DNA of 64,000 nt from Dyadobacter chenwenxiniae. GTDB taxonomy: Bacteria > Bacteroidota > Bacteroidia > Cytophagales > Spirosomataceae. The stretch covers positions 868,001 to 932,000 of the forward strand of contig NZ_CP094997.1 in assembly GCF_022869785.1 (NCBI RefSeq), read 5' to 3'. Shown here one piece after another: positions 1 to 8,035 of the stretch (positions are counted from its first letter, which is position 1; every line of letters starts with the position of its first letter). Below the pieces are notes generated by a model. That model was not told where the DNA came from, searched no databases, and worked only from the letters and a program-made list of their open reading frames with translations. The translations under genes and the position numbers were made by a program.

Positions 1-2841
1 CTCGAACTTACGAAAGCTGAGCAACTGATTGACCAGATGAAGTAATTTACGTGATTGTTTGTGCATCATCAGGACTTTCTCACGCATCGCACCGGATTCT
101 GAATATGACCTTGCAAGTTCCTCCATCGGGCCTAAGATCAGCGTGAGTGGTGTGCGCAGCTCATGTGAGACACCTGTAAAGAAGTTGGCTTTCATCTCCG
201 CAATCTTTTGTTCATTCTCGCTTTTGAGCCTTTCCAGTGCCAATTTATTTTCCAGTTTTAACCGGCTGGTTGTTAAGTTTTTGTACCAGAAGAGTGCGGC
301 CAGGATAGCAAAAAGATAAAACAAATACGCCCACCAGGTCTGCCACCAGGGCGGCAGTACTGTGACCCGCACTGGCCGGGATACCGACCATATGCCTTCA
401 CCGTTACTGGCCTTTACCTTAAAAACATAGTCGCCGGCTGGCAGATTTGAAAAGCTTGCTATGCGCTGTCCATCGGGAAGCTTAACCCAATTTTCACTAT
501 AACCTTGCAGCTTATAAGCGTAAGATTGCTTTTGTGCATTGACATAATTTAACCCCACAAATTCAAACAGAAAGTCATTTTCATCCGGATGAATTGTAAC
601 CCCATCCCTTTCTGAAAAAGTTTTATTGACCATGGAACTTCCTGGCTGCCCGCTGGTTTCTGCCAGATTTTTATTCAATACCCTCAATGCGGTTATTCTT
701 ACCATCGGGGGGAGGGTAGGACGTATTTCTTCGGGCTTGAACCAAGTAACCCCGTTGGGCCCGCCAAAATACATTGTGCCTGTGGAGGACAGAAAAGCAG
801 ATCCAACTTTGAATGAATTACCCTGAAGGCCATCTTTCACGTCGAAGTTTATCAGTTCACCAGTTTTTGGCGTAAATTTTTTCAACCCAGCGCCGCCAAT
901 CCAGAGATTTCCCTTTTTATCGATCAATATACTTTCTATATCGCTGTCTGGGACTAAGTGCTGAAATGGACGGAGTACTTCCGACCCATTCCTGATCTCT
1001 ATTTTATGCAGTCCGCCACCAATCGTTCCAACCCAGATATTTCCGATTTTGTCGCGTGCCAAAGGCCATGCGAAATTGACTTTTAAACTGTTGTCATTGC
1101 CAGGATCATGTTTAAACTGTTTGAGTAGTTGTAGCGCTCCGCGTTGCTCCTGCATCTTCAAGACTCCCTGGTCGAGTGAACTGGCCCAGATTACGTCATA
1201 CACAGGATCATACAGCAGAAAACTGACATCATCGGATGGCAGAGCGCTATTGGAGCGGTTGTAGGACCTAACGAACTGACCTTCTTTGGTAAACAGGATC
1301 AATCCTGCGCCGAATGTTCCCACCCAGACCTGACCTTTGTTATCGGAGACAATACTTTCTACACTGATATGGCCCCAGGCAGGCAAGCCTGGCTGCCTGC
1401 CAAATGCAACCGGATTTTGAAGCGAATCCGTTTTCGCCAGATACAATCCATTGTAACGTGTACCAACCCACATGCTTTTTCCCACCTTGCAAAAAGCGGA
1501 TACTTCAACCCCTTCGCCTTTATCCCGGGCCGTTGTTGACAAAAAGTTTGCACAGCTATTGCTTTGCTCATCATATACACAGTAGCCGTTACTTGTGCCA
1601 ATCCATACTGTTTGTTGCGTGTCGCTCCGAACGATCGAATTAACAAAATTACTGGCTAATGTGTTTTTTTTAGAAACTGAGCGGCTTAAATTATGGAAGC
1701 CTTTCGCTTGAAGGCGTATTTTATTCACCCCACCATCTGAGGCGGCCAGCCAGAGGTTTCCAAAATTATCCTGCATGATTCGATGAATCCGCGCTGAATT
1801 AATCCCTGATGGATCGGAACCATCCGGAGCGTAATGATGAATATTTTGAGATGCTGGCGCATTCAGGTATTTTTCAACATTTTCGATCATTTTTAAGCCT
1901 GAATTTGAGCCGATCCACAAATGGCCGAATGAATCAGAATAAAGACATTGTATATCGTCAAATATCAGGGGGAGTTTTCGAATTGTAGGTTGCCGGTCCG
2001 AGGTGCCTTGCTGAATCCGATAAATAGAATGGTCTGAGCCGATCCAGACGTTTCCTTTTTTGTCCCGACCCAAAACCCGGATGTTTTTGTCTGGAATATA
2101 TTGAATCTCAGTAGCTGTGTATCGGCCTCTATTATGTTGTTTTATGGATTCAACCATCCAAAGCCCTTTGTCCAGGGTTCCGATCCACACTTGTCCGGAG
2201 ATATTCACAAACACGGTTGTAGCTGCATAATTTAAATCGCCGGTGGGACCCAGGGCTACATTCTGAATGGAGGAGATCACGCCACCCGTGCCCGTCTGCA
2301 AGCAAAAAACACCATGCTTCATTGTCGCCACCCACATACGATGACGCTGATCCATGGTTATAGATTTGATATTGGAACTGTGCAGCTTTTTAAGCAACGG
2401 ATCATGCGAAACCCGGTTGATAGTAAAGGCAGGGCTGTAGAACTGATCCGTCCGCTGATCGTAATAATAGATCCCCGCATTCTCTGTTCCGGCCCATAGC
2501 AGTCCGTTCAGATCGACAAACAGGACATGTACCCTGTTCGAAGTAACTCCTGTGGGATTGCTAGGAGGCATTCTGTAATGTTTCAGGCCATAACCATCGT
2601 GTCGGTCAACGCCATTGTTGGTCGCTATCCAGATGAAGCCATCGCTGCCTTGCACGACGTCCATCGCATCGCTGTGAGCCAATCCATCATCAACTGTCAA
2701 ATGCTCGAATTGGATTTCCTGAGCGGTTAAGGCATTGAAACAATGTAAAAAGAAAAATACAAAAAAAACAAATCTATATGGGGCTGCTAACTGCTCAACT
2801 GGCCAGATTTTGCTTGCTCTGCCTGCCTGTTTGTTTCTCAT
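1..2841 (-). CDS. Hybrid two-component sensor histidine kinase, 5' part (cut by window edge)
   Basis: The reading frame is open from an ATG at 2841 down to base 1 (947 codons), and the 3' part lies outside the window. After a hydrophobic N-terminal segment the first ~750 residues carry repeated two-component-regulator propeller blades (pattern GLxWIGTxxGL, e.g. DGFIWIATNNGVDR near the start). A Y_Y_Y domain follows near residues 765-825, then one membrane helix (~830-850), a coiled linker and the phosphoacceptor box SHELRTPLTLILGP with His893. It ends in the dimerisation helix (LVNQLLSFRKFE). This is the Bacteroidota HTCS layout: a periplasmic sensor and cytoplasmic kinase, usually followed by a receiver and AraC-type output domain, which cannot be seen here. 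HTCS proteins normally sense glycan fragments and control nearby utilisation loci; the ligand is unknown. Confidence 0.93.
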   Translation of the reverse strand, partial: MRNKQAGRASKIWPVEQLAAPYRFVFFVFFFLHCFNALTAQEIQFEHLTVDDGLAHSDAMDVVQGSDGFIWIATNNGVDRHDGYGLKHYRMPPSNPTGVTSNRVHVLFVDLNGLLWAGTENAGIYYYDQRTDQFYSPAFTINRVSHDPLLKKLHSSNIKSITMDQRHRMWVATMKHGVFCLQTGTGGVISSIQNVALGPTGDLNYAATTVFVNISGQVWIGTLDKGLWMVESIKQHNRGRYTATEIQYIPDKNIRVLGRDKKGNVWIGSDHSIYRIQQGTSDRQPTIRKLPLIFDDIQCLYSDSFGHLWIGSNSGLKMIENVEKYLNAPASQNIHHYAPDGSDPSGINSARIHRIMQDNFGNLWLAASDGGVNKIRLQAKGFHNLSRSVSKKNTLASNFVNSIVRSDTQQTVWIGTSNGYCVYDEQSNSCANFLSTTARDKGEGVEVSAFCKVGKSMWVGTRYNGLYLAKTDSLQNPVAFGRQPGLPAWGHISVESIVSDNKGQVWVGTFGAGLILFTKEGQFVRSYNRSNSALPSDDVSFLLYDPVYDVIWASSLDQGVLKMQEQRGALQLLKQFKHDPGNDNSLKVNFAWPLARDKIGNIWVGTIGGGLHKIEIRNGSEVLRPFQHLVPDSDIESILIDKKGNLWIGGAGLKKFTPKTGELINFDVKDGLQGNSFKVGSAFLSSTGTMYFGGPNGVTWFKPEEIRPTLPPMVRITALRVLNKNLAETSGQPGSSMVNKTFSERDGVTIHPDENDFLFEFVGLNYVNAQKQSYAYKLQGYSENWVKLPDGQRIASFSNLPAGDYVFKVKASNGEGIWSVSRPVRVTVLPPWWQTWWAYLFYLFAILAALFWYKNLTTSRLKLENKLALERLKSENEQKIAEMKANFFTGVSHELRTPLTLILGPMEELARSYSESGAMREKVLMMHKQSRKLLHLVNQLLSFRKFE

Positions 2842-2859
2842 AAATATTCGAAATTGGAG

Positions 2860-2893
2860 GCGTACTGTCTGAATCAGCGTACTGTCTGAATCA
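2860..2893. repeat. Exact 17-bp tandem duplication
   Basis: The unit GCGTACTGTCTGAATCA occurs twice back to back, just upstream of the HTCS start codon at 2841. It lies in the presumed leader or promoter of that gene, so it could affect expression or be a simple slippage duplication. Confidence 0.8.
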
Positions 2894-3195
2894 TGGAAAT
2901 GTAGCATTAAATAGACGAAAATCTATATAGTTGTTTAAATAATTTGGTACAGGAATTGCTCGGTCGAGATTGCGTGCTACGATTTTCGGTCGCGATGCCA
3001 GACGCCGGCCGACTTGCTGTTTAAGGAAGTTGTTGTTATTTAGATGCACAATGGGTGGAGAATTCGGAGCACAGACCACTGCAATTCCGTAATTAAGCAC
3101 ATATCAATTCGGTAGAACCTACCTCAGGGACTAATGCTATTTGCTGTTTCCAATAAAGACCGTCCAAACTCAGTGCTATTTCTTTACGGGTTTTC
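2894..3195. other. Non-coding stretch, no gene seen
   Basis: Intergenic DNA between the HTCS start and the decayed NTF2-like gene. Short open frames exist, but none has a recognisable product. It presumably holds the HTCS promoter on the minus strand. Confidence 0.5.
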
Positions 3196-3570
3196 TTGCC
3201 GTTGTTTATGAGTCTGTTTCAATGTTTGGCCACAACTTTGCATAGCATTCAATTATATACTCTCTTCACCTTCAATGGAGTGAATGATTGCATGGAAGAT
3301 GATATGCCCGATGGTTTTGCAACGATCCGCGGCGCGCAGCAAATTTACAATAGTGCCGAACGTTTCTTTCAAACCCAAACCTTGAAAGCTGATTTTTTGC
3401 TTAAAGATCAAGCCGTGGAAAGTGATTTTGCATTTGTTCAAAGCATCGCAACAGTGACAACTGAAAACACCCAAGGTCAATCCATCGCCGTAAAAACGAG
3501 GGATTTCTTTGTGGTCCCAAGAGGGGCGGAAGACTGGAAGATTTTCCGGTATATTTTTAACAAGATCTGA
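3196..3570 (+). pseudogene. NTF2-like (SnoaL/DUF4440-type) protein, N-terminally decayed
   Basis: The C-terminal ~80 residues read like a SnoaL/DUF4440-type NTF2 fold: GAQQIYNSAERFF, then FAFVQSIATVTT, and a closing strand FFVVPRG-EDWKIFRYIFN. Family members start with a helix carrying a conserved Asp/Glu-rich segment (of the kind YxxGDxxxxMxLYxxDxV). Here that segment is replaced by an unrelated hydrophobic stretch (MPLFMSLFQCLATTL), so the true 5' end appears lost. It lies 28 bp upstream of a broken AraC gene in the same direction. I infer a dead remnant rather than a short functional gene; a divergent intact gene is possible. Confidence 0.6.
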
Positions 3571-3598
3571 ATTAGGCACCCACACGCATAAAATCTAA

Positions 3599-4237
3599 AT
3601 GACTAATATGAAAGCAGCGGTAATTTACACGGCAGAGCTGGAAGAGTTCCCGAAGTCAACGCATAAGCACAGCTTCTTTGAACTGGTTTACATTATCAGC
3701 GGCAGCGGCAAACAGTGCATAAATGAAAATGAATATCACTACAAGCCGGGACAAATGTTTCTTATCACGCCCGAAGACAGCCATTCCTTCGATGTGGAAA
3801 CGGTATCACCTGGAAATGGTTGATCAACTGATCAATATGATCATTACTATTGTCGCCAGGAACATAGCTGTTAACTGCCGGAGAAAATTGATGATAATAC
3901 AGACAGGACGATCCTGCATATCATCAGTTATATTCAGGAGAATATTTATACTCCCGAGAAGCTGCGCATAGAAATTATAAGTGACAAATTCGGAATTTCC
4001 GGAGGTTATCTTGGGCGTTATTTTAAAACCCATTCCGGGGAAAACATGCGGCATTATATTACCAGTTACAAAATTAAGTTGGTGGAAACCCGTTTGCTGC
4101 ACAGCAATATGCGGATCAATGAGATTGTAAACAAACTAAGCTTTACGGACGAGAGCCATTTGAACAGGATATTTAAAAAATATAAAAGAATGAACCCAAC
4201 AGCCTACCGCAGGCTCCATACGGAAGCTGTCATTTAA
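3599..4237 (+). pseudogene. AraC-family transcriptional regulator, broken by frameshifts and internal deletion
   Basis: The N-terminal part is a cupin sensor (HKHSFFELVYIISGSGKQC, then GQMFLITPEDSHSF) ending at a TGA at 3821. The C-terminal part, from about 3885, is a typical AraC double HTH (TPEKLRIEIISDKFGIS, GGYLGRYFKTHSGEN, LSFTDESHLNRIFKKYKRM). Between them, a piece of the linker (LEMVDQLINMIITIVARNI) is readable only in the next frame at about 3806-3870. The frame is therefore lost and regained, and about 80 residues of the usual ~290 are missing. Upstream lies the decayed NTF2-like gene. Not expected to make a working protein. Confidence 0.85.
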
Positions 4238-4499
4238 GTAATGTGTCAGGTTTTTACAAGTGCTAAATTTTGCTGAACTTGTGATTTACAGGGGAGGTAA
4301 TTATACGCAAGCTCTTGATTCTGCTTAGGATATAGGGAGTTTGATCGGTCACCAATACCTCCGATCGGTGCGATGATTTAAACTATAATAAGTGCGGTCG
4401 GAATTTACCGTTAATTCTAAGGAGGACGTACTTGCTCATAAATGTTTCAAATTTCAACATGGACATTTGAATTGCTAAGCTAAACTAAATGGCACTAAA

Positions 4500-4524
4500 G
4501 CATCAGGCTGTCAAAGCCTGATGC
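4500..4524 (-). terminator. Stem-loop downstream of the lipoprotein gene
   Basis: GCATCAGGCT and AGCCTGATGC form a perfect 10-bp stem with a 5-nt loop, 32 bp after the minus-strand stop at 4557. The T-run on the minus strand is short (TTTAG), so it is a moderate intrinsic terminator. Nothing else is seen between 4238 and 4556. Confidence 0.65.
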
Positions 4525-4556
4525 GCTGAGTGTGGAAATCTTGGTATCTCGTTTCT

Positions 4557-5252
4557 TTAATACTGCTGAAAGCGATCCACAATGATGTAATCGACCTTTT
4601 TGTCCTTGAAATAAACGCGTACCTGCTCCATCACACCCTGCGATCGAGTGTCGTATATAAATGCCCACGGCAGTTGTGCCTTCTTGGCATCGTATAGGGC
4701 GTAGGTGTACTTAGCACCCAGTACAACGCGCTGAAATTTGTGTGTATACTCGGCCTGCTTGCTCAGCGCAACGAGTTTTTTATACAAGATTTCGGGTGCA
4801 TCGCCAATTTTTATTGCCACCTGTAAATCGGCCGCTTCGGGCCATTGACCCAGCGCTGTACCCTGGTTAAGTCTAATGCTTGTGATTTGACCTGCTGCAA
4901 GTTGAAATTGTACGCCGGTTGGGGTATCGAAGGTCTCGTCGAGCACCATCCAGTCGAAAAACTGTAGACGATTTTTCAGGTCACTAACATCAGCAAAATA
5001 ACTATTAACTGCACCCAGGTAAACGACAGTTTTATTCTCGCGGTAAGCTTCCAAGACTTTAAAAGCGTCATCCGTAGATGTATTGATTGCAATGCCTCTG
5101 TAATCGCCCGTTGTGATACTGTCCCTGCCAAGATAGTTTATGCGCGGCTCCGGTTCAGGTCCAACTATTGTCGGCTCATCCTGATCGACCCGGCAGCTCA
5201 TCATGGCAAGTGTAAAAGACAAGAAGACATGTAAAAATAAGTTAGCTCTCAT
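4557..5252 (-). CDS. Putative lipoprotein, unknown function
   Basis: 231 residues. The N-terminus is a lipoprotein signal (hydrophobic core then AMMSC), followed by an acidic, proline-rich linker (DQDEPTIVGPEPEPR), which fits anchoring in the membrane and exposure. The mature part alternates short strands (YLGRDSITTGDYRGIAI, TVVYLGAVNSYF, QVRVYFKDKKVDYIIVD) and ends in aromatics. I do not recognise a family. It is a single-gene unit between the AraC remnant and the HxlR gene, with a stem-loop behind its stop. The start at 5252 is the only one giving the signal peptide. Confidence 0.8.
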   Translation of the reverse strand: MRANLFLHVFLSFTLAMMSCRVDQDEPTIVGPEPEPRINYLGRDSITTGDYRGIAINTSTDDAFKVLEAYRENKTVVYLGAVNSYFADVSDLKNRLQFFDWMVLDETFDTPTGVQFQLAAGQITSIRLNQGTALGQWPEAADLQVAIKIGDAPEILYKKLVALSKQAEYTHKFQRVVLGAKYTYALYDAKKAQLPWAFIYDTRSQGVMEQVRVYFKDKKVDYIIVDRFQQY

Positions 5253-5437
5253 TTAAGTTTTGAGGTTTAGTGACTTACTGGTGACATGACGGATGTCAAT
5301 TTGGTTGGAATGGCTACGATATTTTTACATCCGTTTAGTGTAGTAAAATCACAGCCTTCTCCGGAGCATCCCTGTTTTCTGGACGAATTTACTGTAATGC
5401 ATCTAATTGAATTCATCAAACGCATTCCGGCGCTCGA

Positions 5438-5824
5438 TTAACCCTTCCCTGTGTTGGAATTTGTGATCACCTGCGTTCTGTGAACCATCCCCCAATCAAT
5501 CATTGAATCGATAACATTTGCAATGTCTTTTCCAGAATTTGTTAACCTGTATTCAATTAAAACGGGTGTCTGATTATACACCTTGCGCTCCACAATACTG
5601 TTCATTTCAAGCTCCTTCAATTCTTTTGATAACATTCGGGGAGTTATCTTTTCCGTACTGTCTAACAGGTCTTTAAACCGGTTCACGCCGCGGAGGAGCG
5701 CTGCGATAATAGGCAATTTCCATTTGCCACTGATAACGTTTAATGTATCTGTTAAAGCCAGAATGTAAATCCGTGGACACTGCGGGCCTTTTTCACTTCC
5801 AATAAAATCTTTAAAGTCACTCAT
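5438..5824 (-). CDS. HxlR-family winged-helix transcriptional regulator
   Basis: 128 residues, the usual HxlR length. The hallmark ISGKWKLPIIAALLRGVNRF follows an N-terminal Cys (QCPR, residue 16), which in related regulators can sense oxidants or electrophiles. The recognition helix and wing follow (ITPRMLSKELKELE, then ERKVYNQTPVLIEYRLT). It is divergent from an NmrA-type oxidoreductase with a perfect inverted repeat in the 110-bp gap, a classic arrangement in which HxlR represses both itself and the reductase. Regulation is inferred from layout; family assignment is firm. Confidence 0.93.
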   Translation of the reverse strand: MSDFKDFIGSEKGPQCPRIYILALTDTLNVISGKWKLPIIAALLRGVNRFKDLLDSTEKITPRMLSKELKELEMNSIVERKVYNQTPVLIEYRLTNSGKDIANVIDSMIDWGMVHRTQVITNSNTGKG

Positions 5825-5843
5825 ACCAGATATTTACGATGTT

Positions 5844-5863
5844 CAGTATACAAAAGTATACTG
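5844..5863. promoter_or_regulatory. Likely HxlR operator (8-bp inverted repeat)
   Basis: CAGTATAC-AAAA-GTATACTG is a perfect palindrome with a 4-bp spacer, 19 bp upstream of the HxlR start and 71 bp upstream of the reductase start. HxlR-type proteins such as YodB and HypR bind inverted repeats of this size in such gaps. The link to this HxlR is inferred from position. Confidence 0.75.
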
Positions 5864-5934
5864 ATATTTTATGATAACAAACTATACTAAATATATCAGT
5901 AGTGGTAGTTTTGTCCATCAAAAACAAAAATAAC

Positions 5935-6843
5935 ATGATACTAGTTACTGGTGCAACGGGGCAGTTTGGCGGGAAAGCCATTGACCATTTATTGAAAAAA
6001 GGAATTGAAACATCCCAAATTTCAGCGTTGGTGAGAGACGCAGCAAAGTCAAAGGGCATTCAAGAAAAGGGCATTGAAATAAGAGTTGGAGATTATTCAA
6101 ATTACGGTTCACTGGTCCAGGCATTTAATGGCATAGACAAGCTATTACTTGTGTCGAGTAATGACCGGCAGGCTGTTGAAAACAGAACAGCCCATCATTT
6201 AAATGCCATCAAAGCTGCAAAACAGGCTGGCGTTAAACACATTGTTTATACTTCTTTTGTTAGAAAACCCAACTTTGAAGATTCGGCCATTGCTGGATTT
6301 CAAAATGCACATGTCGAGTCAGAGGCGTTCTTAATGAATAGCGGGATTAATTATACGATCCTGCAAAATGGTATTTATCTGGAAATGATACCGGTCTTTC
6401 TGGGCGAAAAGGTTGTAGAGAAAGGCACTATTGTATTCCCGGCCCAGAATGGCAGAGCCAGTTACGTGCTTCGGGAGGAGTTAGCGGAAGCCGCGGCGCA
6501 CATCCTGGCTACGGATGGTCACCAAAACAAGCTGTACAAGTTCACGAATACCGATTCGGTCTCTTTCCTTGACATAGCGGTTGAGCTATCCAGGGCCATC
6601 GGAAAAGAAGTGGCATATCATTCTCCACCGGTGGAAGAATTTGAATCAATGCTAAAAAGTTTTGGTGTGCCGGATCAGTATATCGGGATGTTCACCACAT
6701 GGGCTACGGCATTATCACAGCATACAATGGATGCAGATGATCCTACTTTGGAGCGCTTTTTAGGGAGAAAACCAACCACAATGAAGCAGTTTATCGATCA
6801 GGTTTACGCCCATGCTGATAGTGAAAATGTGTCTCAGGTTTAA
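5935..6843 (+). CDS. NmrA-family NAD(P)-binding oxidoreductase (QorB-like)
   Basis: 302 residues from the ATG at 5935. It opens with an NADP-binding Rossmann motif, VTGATGQFG (residues 4-12), and then carries ALVRDAAKSKG at the cofactor 2'-phosphate position, VSSNDRQAVENR, and HIVYTSFVRKP where classical SDRs have a catalytic Tyr. The C-terminal half (YTILQNGIYLEM, GRASYVLREELAEAAAHIL) fits the NmrA/QorB quinone reductase group rather than classical SDRs. A frame extension upstream to 5902 adds 11 residues that fit no family. The divergent HxlR regulator suggests induction by quinones or other electrophiles. Confidence 0.9.
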   Translation: MILVTGATGQFGGKAIDHLLKKGIETSQISALVRDAAKSKGIQEKGIEIRVGDYSNYGSLVQAFNGIDKLLLVSSNDRQAVENRTAHHLNAIKAAKQAGVKHIVYTSFVRKPNFEDSAIAGFQNAHVESEAFLMNSGINYTILQNGIYLEMIPVFLGEKVVEKGTIVFPAQNGRASYVLREELAEAAAHILATDGHQNKLYKFTNTDSVSFLDIAVELSRAIGKEVAYHSPPVEEFESMLKSFGVPDQYIGMFTTWATALSQHTMDADDPTLERFLGRKPTTMKQFIDQVYAHADSENVSQV

Positions 6844-6877
6844 TAGACATTAATATAAACCAACCCGAAAAGTAAAA

Positions 6878-6921
6878 AGCGTATATCGCTTACCAATAAA
6901 TTACGATAAGCTATATACGCT
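6878..6921 (+). terminator. Stem-loop after the NmrA-type gene
   Basis: AGCGTATATCGCTTA and TAAGCTATATACGCT pair over 15 positions with one mismatch and a 14-nt loop, 34 bp after the stop at 6843. CTCTTTTAACTT follows. It fits an intrinsic terminator, possibly working in both directions. Confidence 0.75.
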
Positions 6922-7466
6922 ACTCTTTTAACTTATCCTCTTTTTGGACAACAAAATCCTGCTTTGTTTAAACAGCCACGTAGTAAATGAACTAAATGTT
7001 CTTAATCTTCGACCTACAATGCGGGCATCACGAATTCGCCTTAATGTTTTTAGCCTTAAGATATCTTGCATTTCGACTTGTCTGCAACCATAAACTTAAC
7101 GCCCTAAAACGTCCAATACTGACCCAGCTAGATCAGTATCGGATGTACAAAAGACACCAATGCCTTCTATTAAATACAATGAGGCTAGAACAAATTCATA
7201 CTTTCACTGTGCTGGTAATGTATACCGCAAGCGAGCCATCTAATGTAAGTTTCTGAAACGGTAACCGTCATGTTTAGGTTAAGCACGTCGGCGTCGGCTT
7301 AATGCGAGATCATAAATAAGGCTGGGTTTGTAACCGCTTGGAGCTGTCTATAAATTCGGTGGTTAAAACGAAATATGGAAGCTCACTACTTTTAGCAGTT
7401 TCAGTTATCTGGAAGCTTATTTTAGTATGTTTCAAGTGCTTGGGAGTACGTTAAATCGTACTATTG
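6922..7466. other. Non-coding stretch, no gene seen
   Basis: No frame here has a recognisable product. An 86-codon open frame on the plus strand (6996-7256) has no family features and no ribosome binding site, and I judge it chance. The region is probably decayed accessory DNA. Confidence 0.5.
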
Positions 7467-7742
7467 TCAGCTATTAATTGTGGGGGTATCAGTGTATCCA
7501 ATACACAATAATGTCTGCCCTTCATGAATCGGTGGAGTGCCCACTTTATACAGGATGACCCCATTTTGATCTGTATTAAGATCAGCTATTCGTTTTCCAA
7601 AGACATCCGTTATATTACCGATCTTTTGCCCTTTCAAAACTTGATCGCCACTTTTTAAGTCACTATAAAATATCCCTTTTACAGGCGATTTAATGTAATG
7701 CTGCCTATTTAGCACAGCGGGTTTTGAGATAGGTTTATTAGA
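7467..7742 (-). pseudogene. Succinylglutamate desuccinylase/aspartoacylase-like protein, C-terminal fragment
   Basis: The ~80 readable residues match the C-terminal beta domain of the AstE/AspA zinc carboxypeptidase-like family: SPVKGIFYSDLKSGDQVLKGQKIG, then DVFGK, NGVILYKVGTPPIHEGQTL. The frame stays open upstream to a TGA just above 7742, with no catalytic zinc-binding part (HGxE) before it, so about three quarters of the gene is missing. It is a leftover of a larger lost gene. Confidence 0.75.
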
Positions 7743-7793
7743 TCATCATAATGCCAATTGGCAGAAATCTTGCGACCACCGCATTTGAAAAAT

Positions 7794-7823
7794 AAGGATG
7801 CCCTAAAAAATGTGGGCATCCTT
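7794..7823 (-). terminator. Intrinsic terminator
   Basis: AAGGATGCCC and GGGCATCCTT form a perfect 10-bp stem with a 10-nt loop. On the minus strand it is followed by ATTTTTC, so it would stop transcripts coming from the T9SS repeat-protein gene that ends at 8036. Confidence 0.7.
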
Positions 7824-7848
7824 AAAGCTACCGAAGCTGGCAGGGTTT

Positions 7849-7867
7849 CCCACCCAGAACGGGTGGG
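7849..7867. terminator. Second stem-loop
   Basis: CCCACCC-AGAAC-GGGTGGG is a perfect 7-bp stem, 25 bp from the previous hairpin. It has no clear T-run on either strand, so it may be a helper terminator or a 3'-end processing hairpin. Confidence 0.45.
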
Positions 7868-8035
7868 CAAAGAAAAAGTATTTCAAGCGTATTTTTACGC
7901 AGAGAACCTATTTAGCCCTGAAGGAGACTCAAACTGATTAAAGCGTAGTATTGATTTTGGAATTGAGACCAGCAAGTGCCGAATTAGTTTTTGTCGGTTA
8001 CATTTGTGGTGGCATCGGTAAAGACGCGCTAATAA

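Noticed and set aside
6996..7256. 86-codon frame in an intergenic region
   Set aside because: Composition does not look like a protein, there is no ribosome binding site and no neighbour context.
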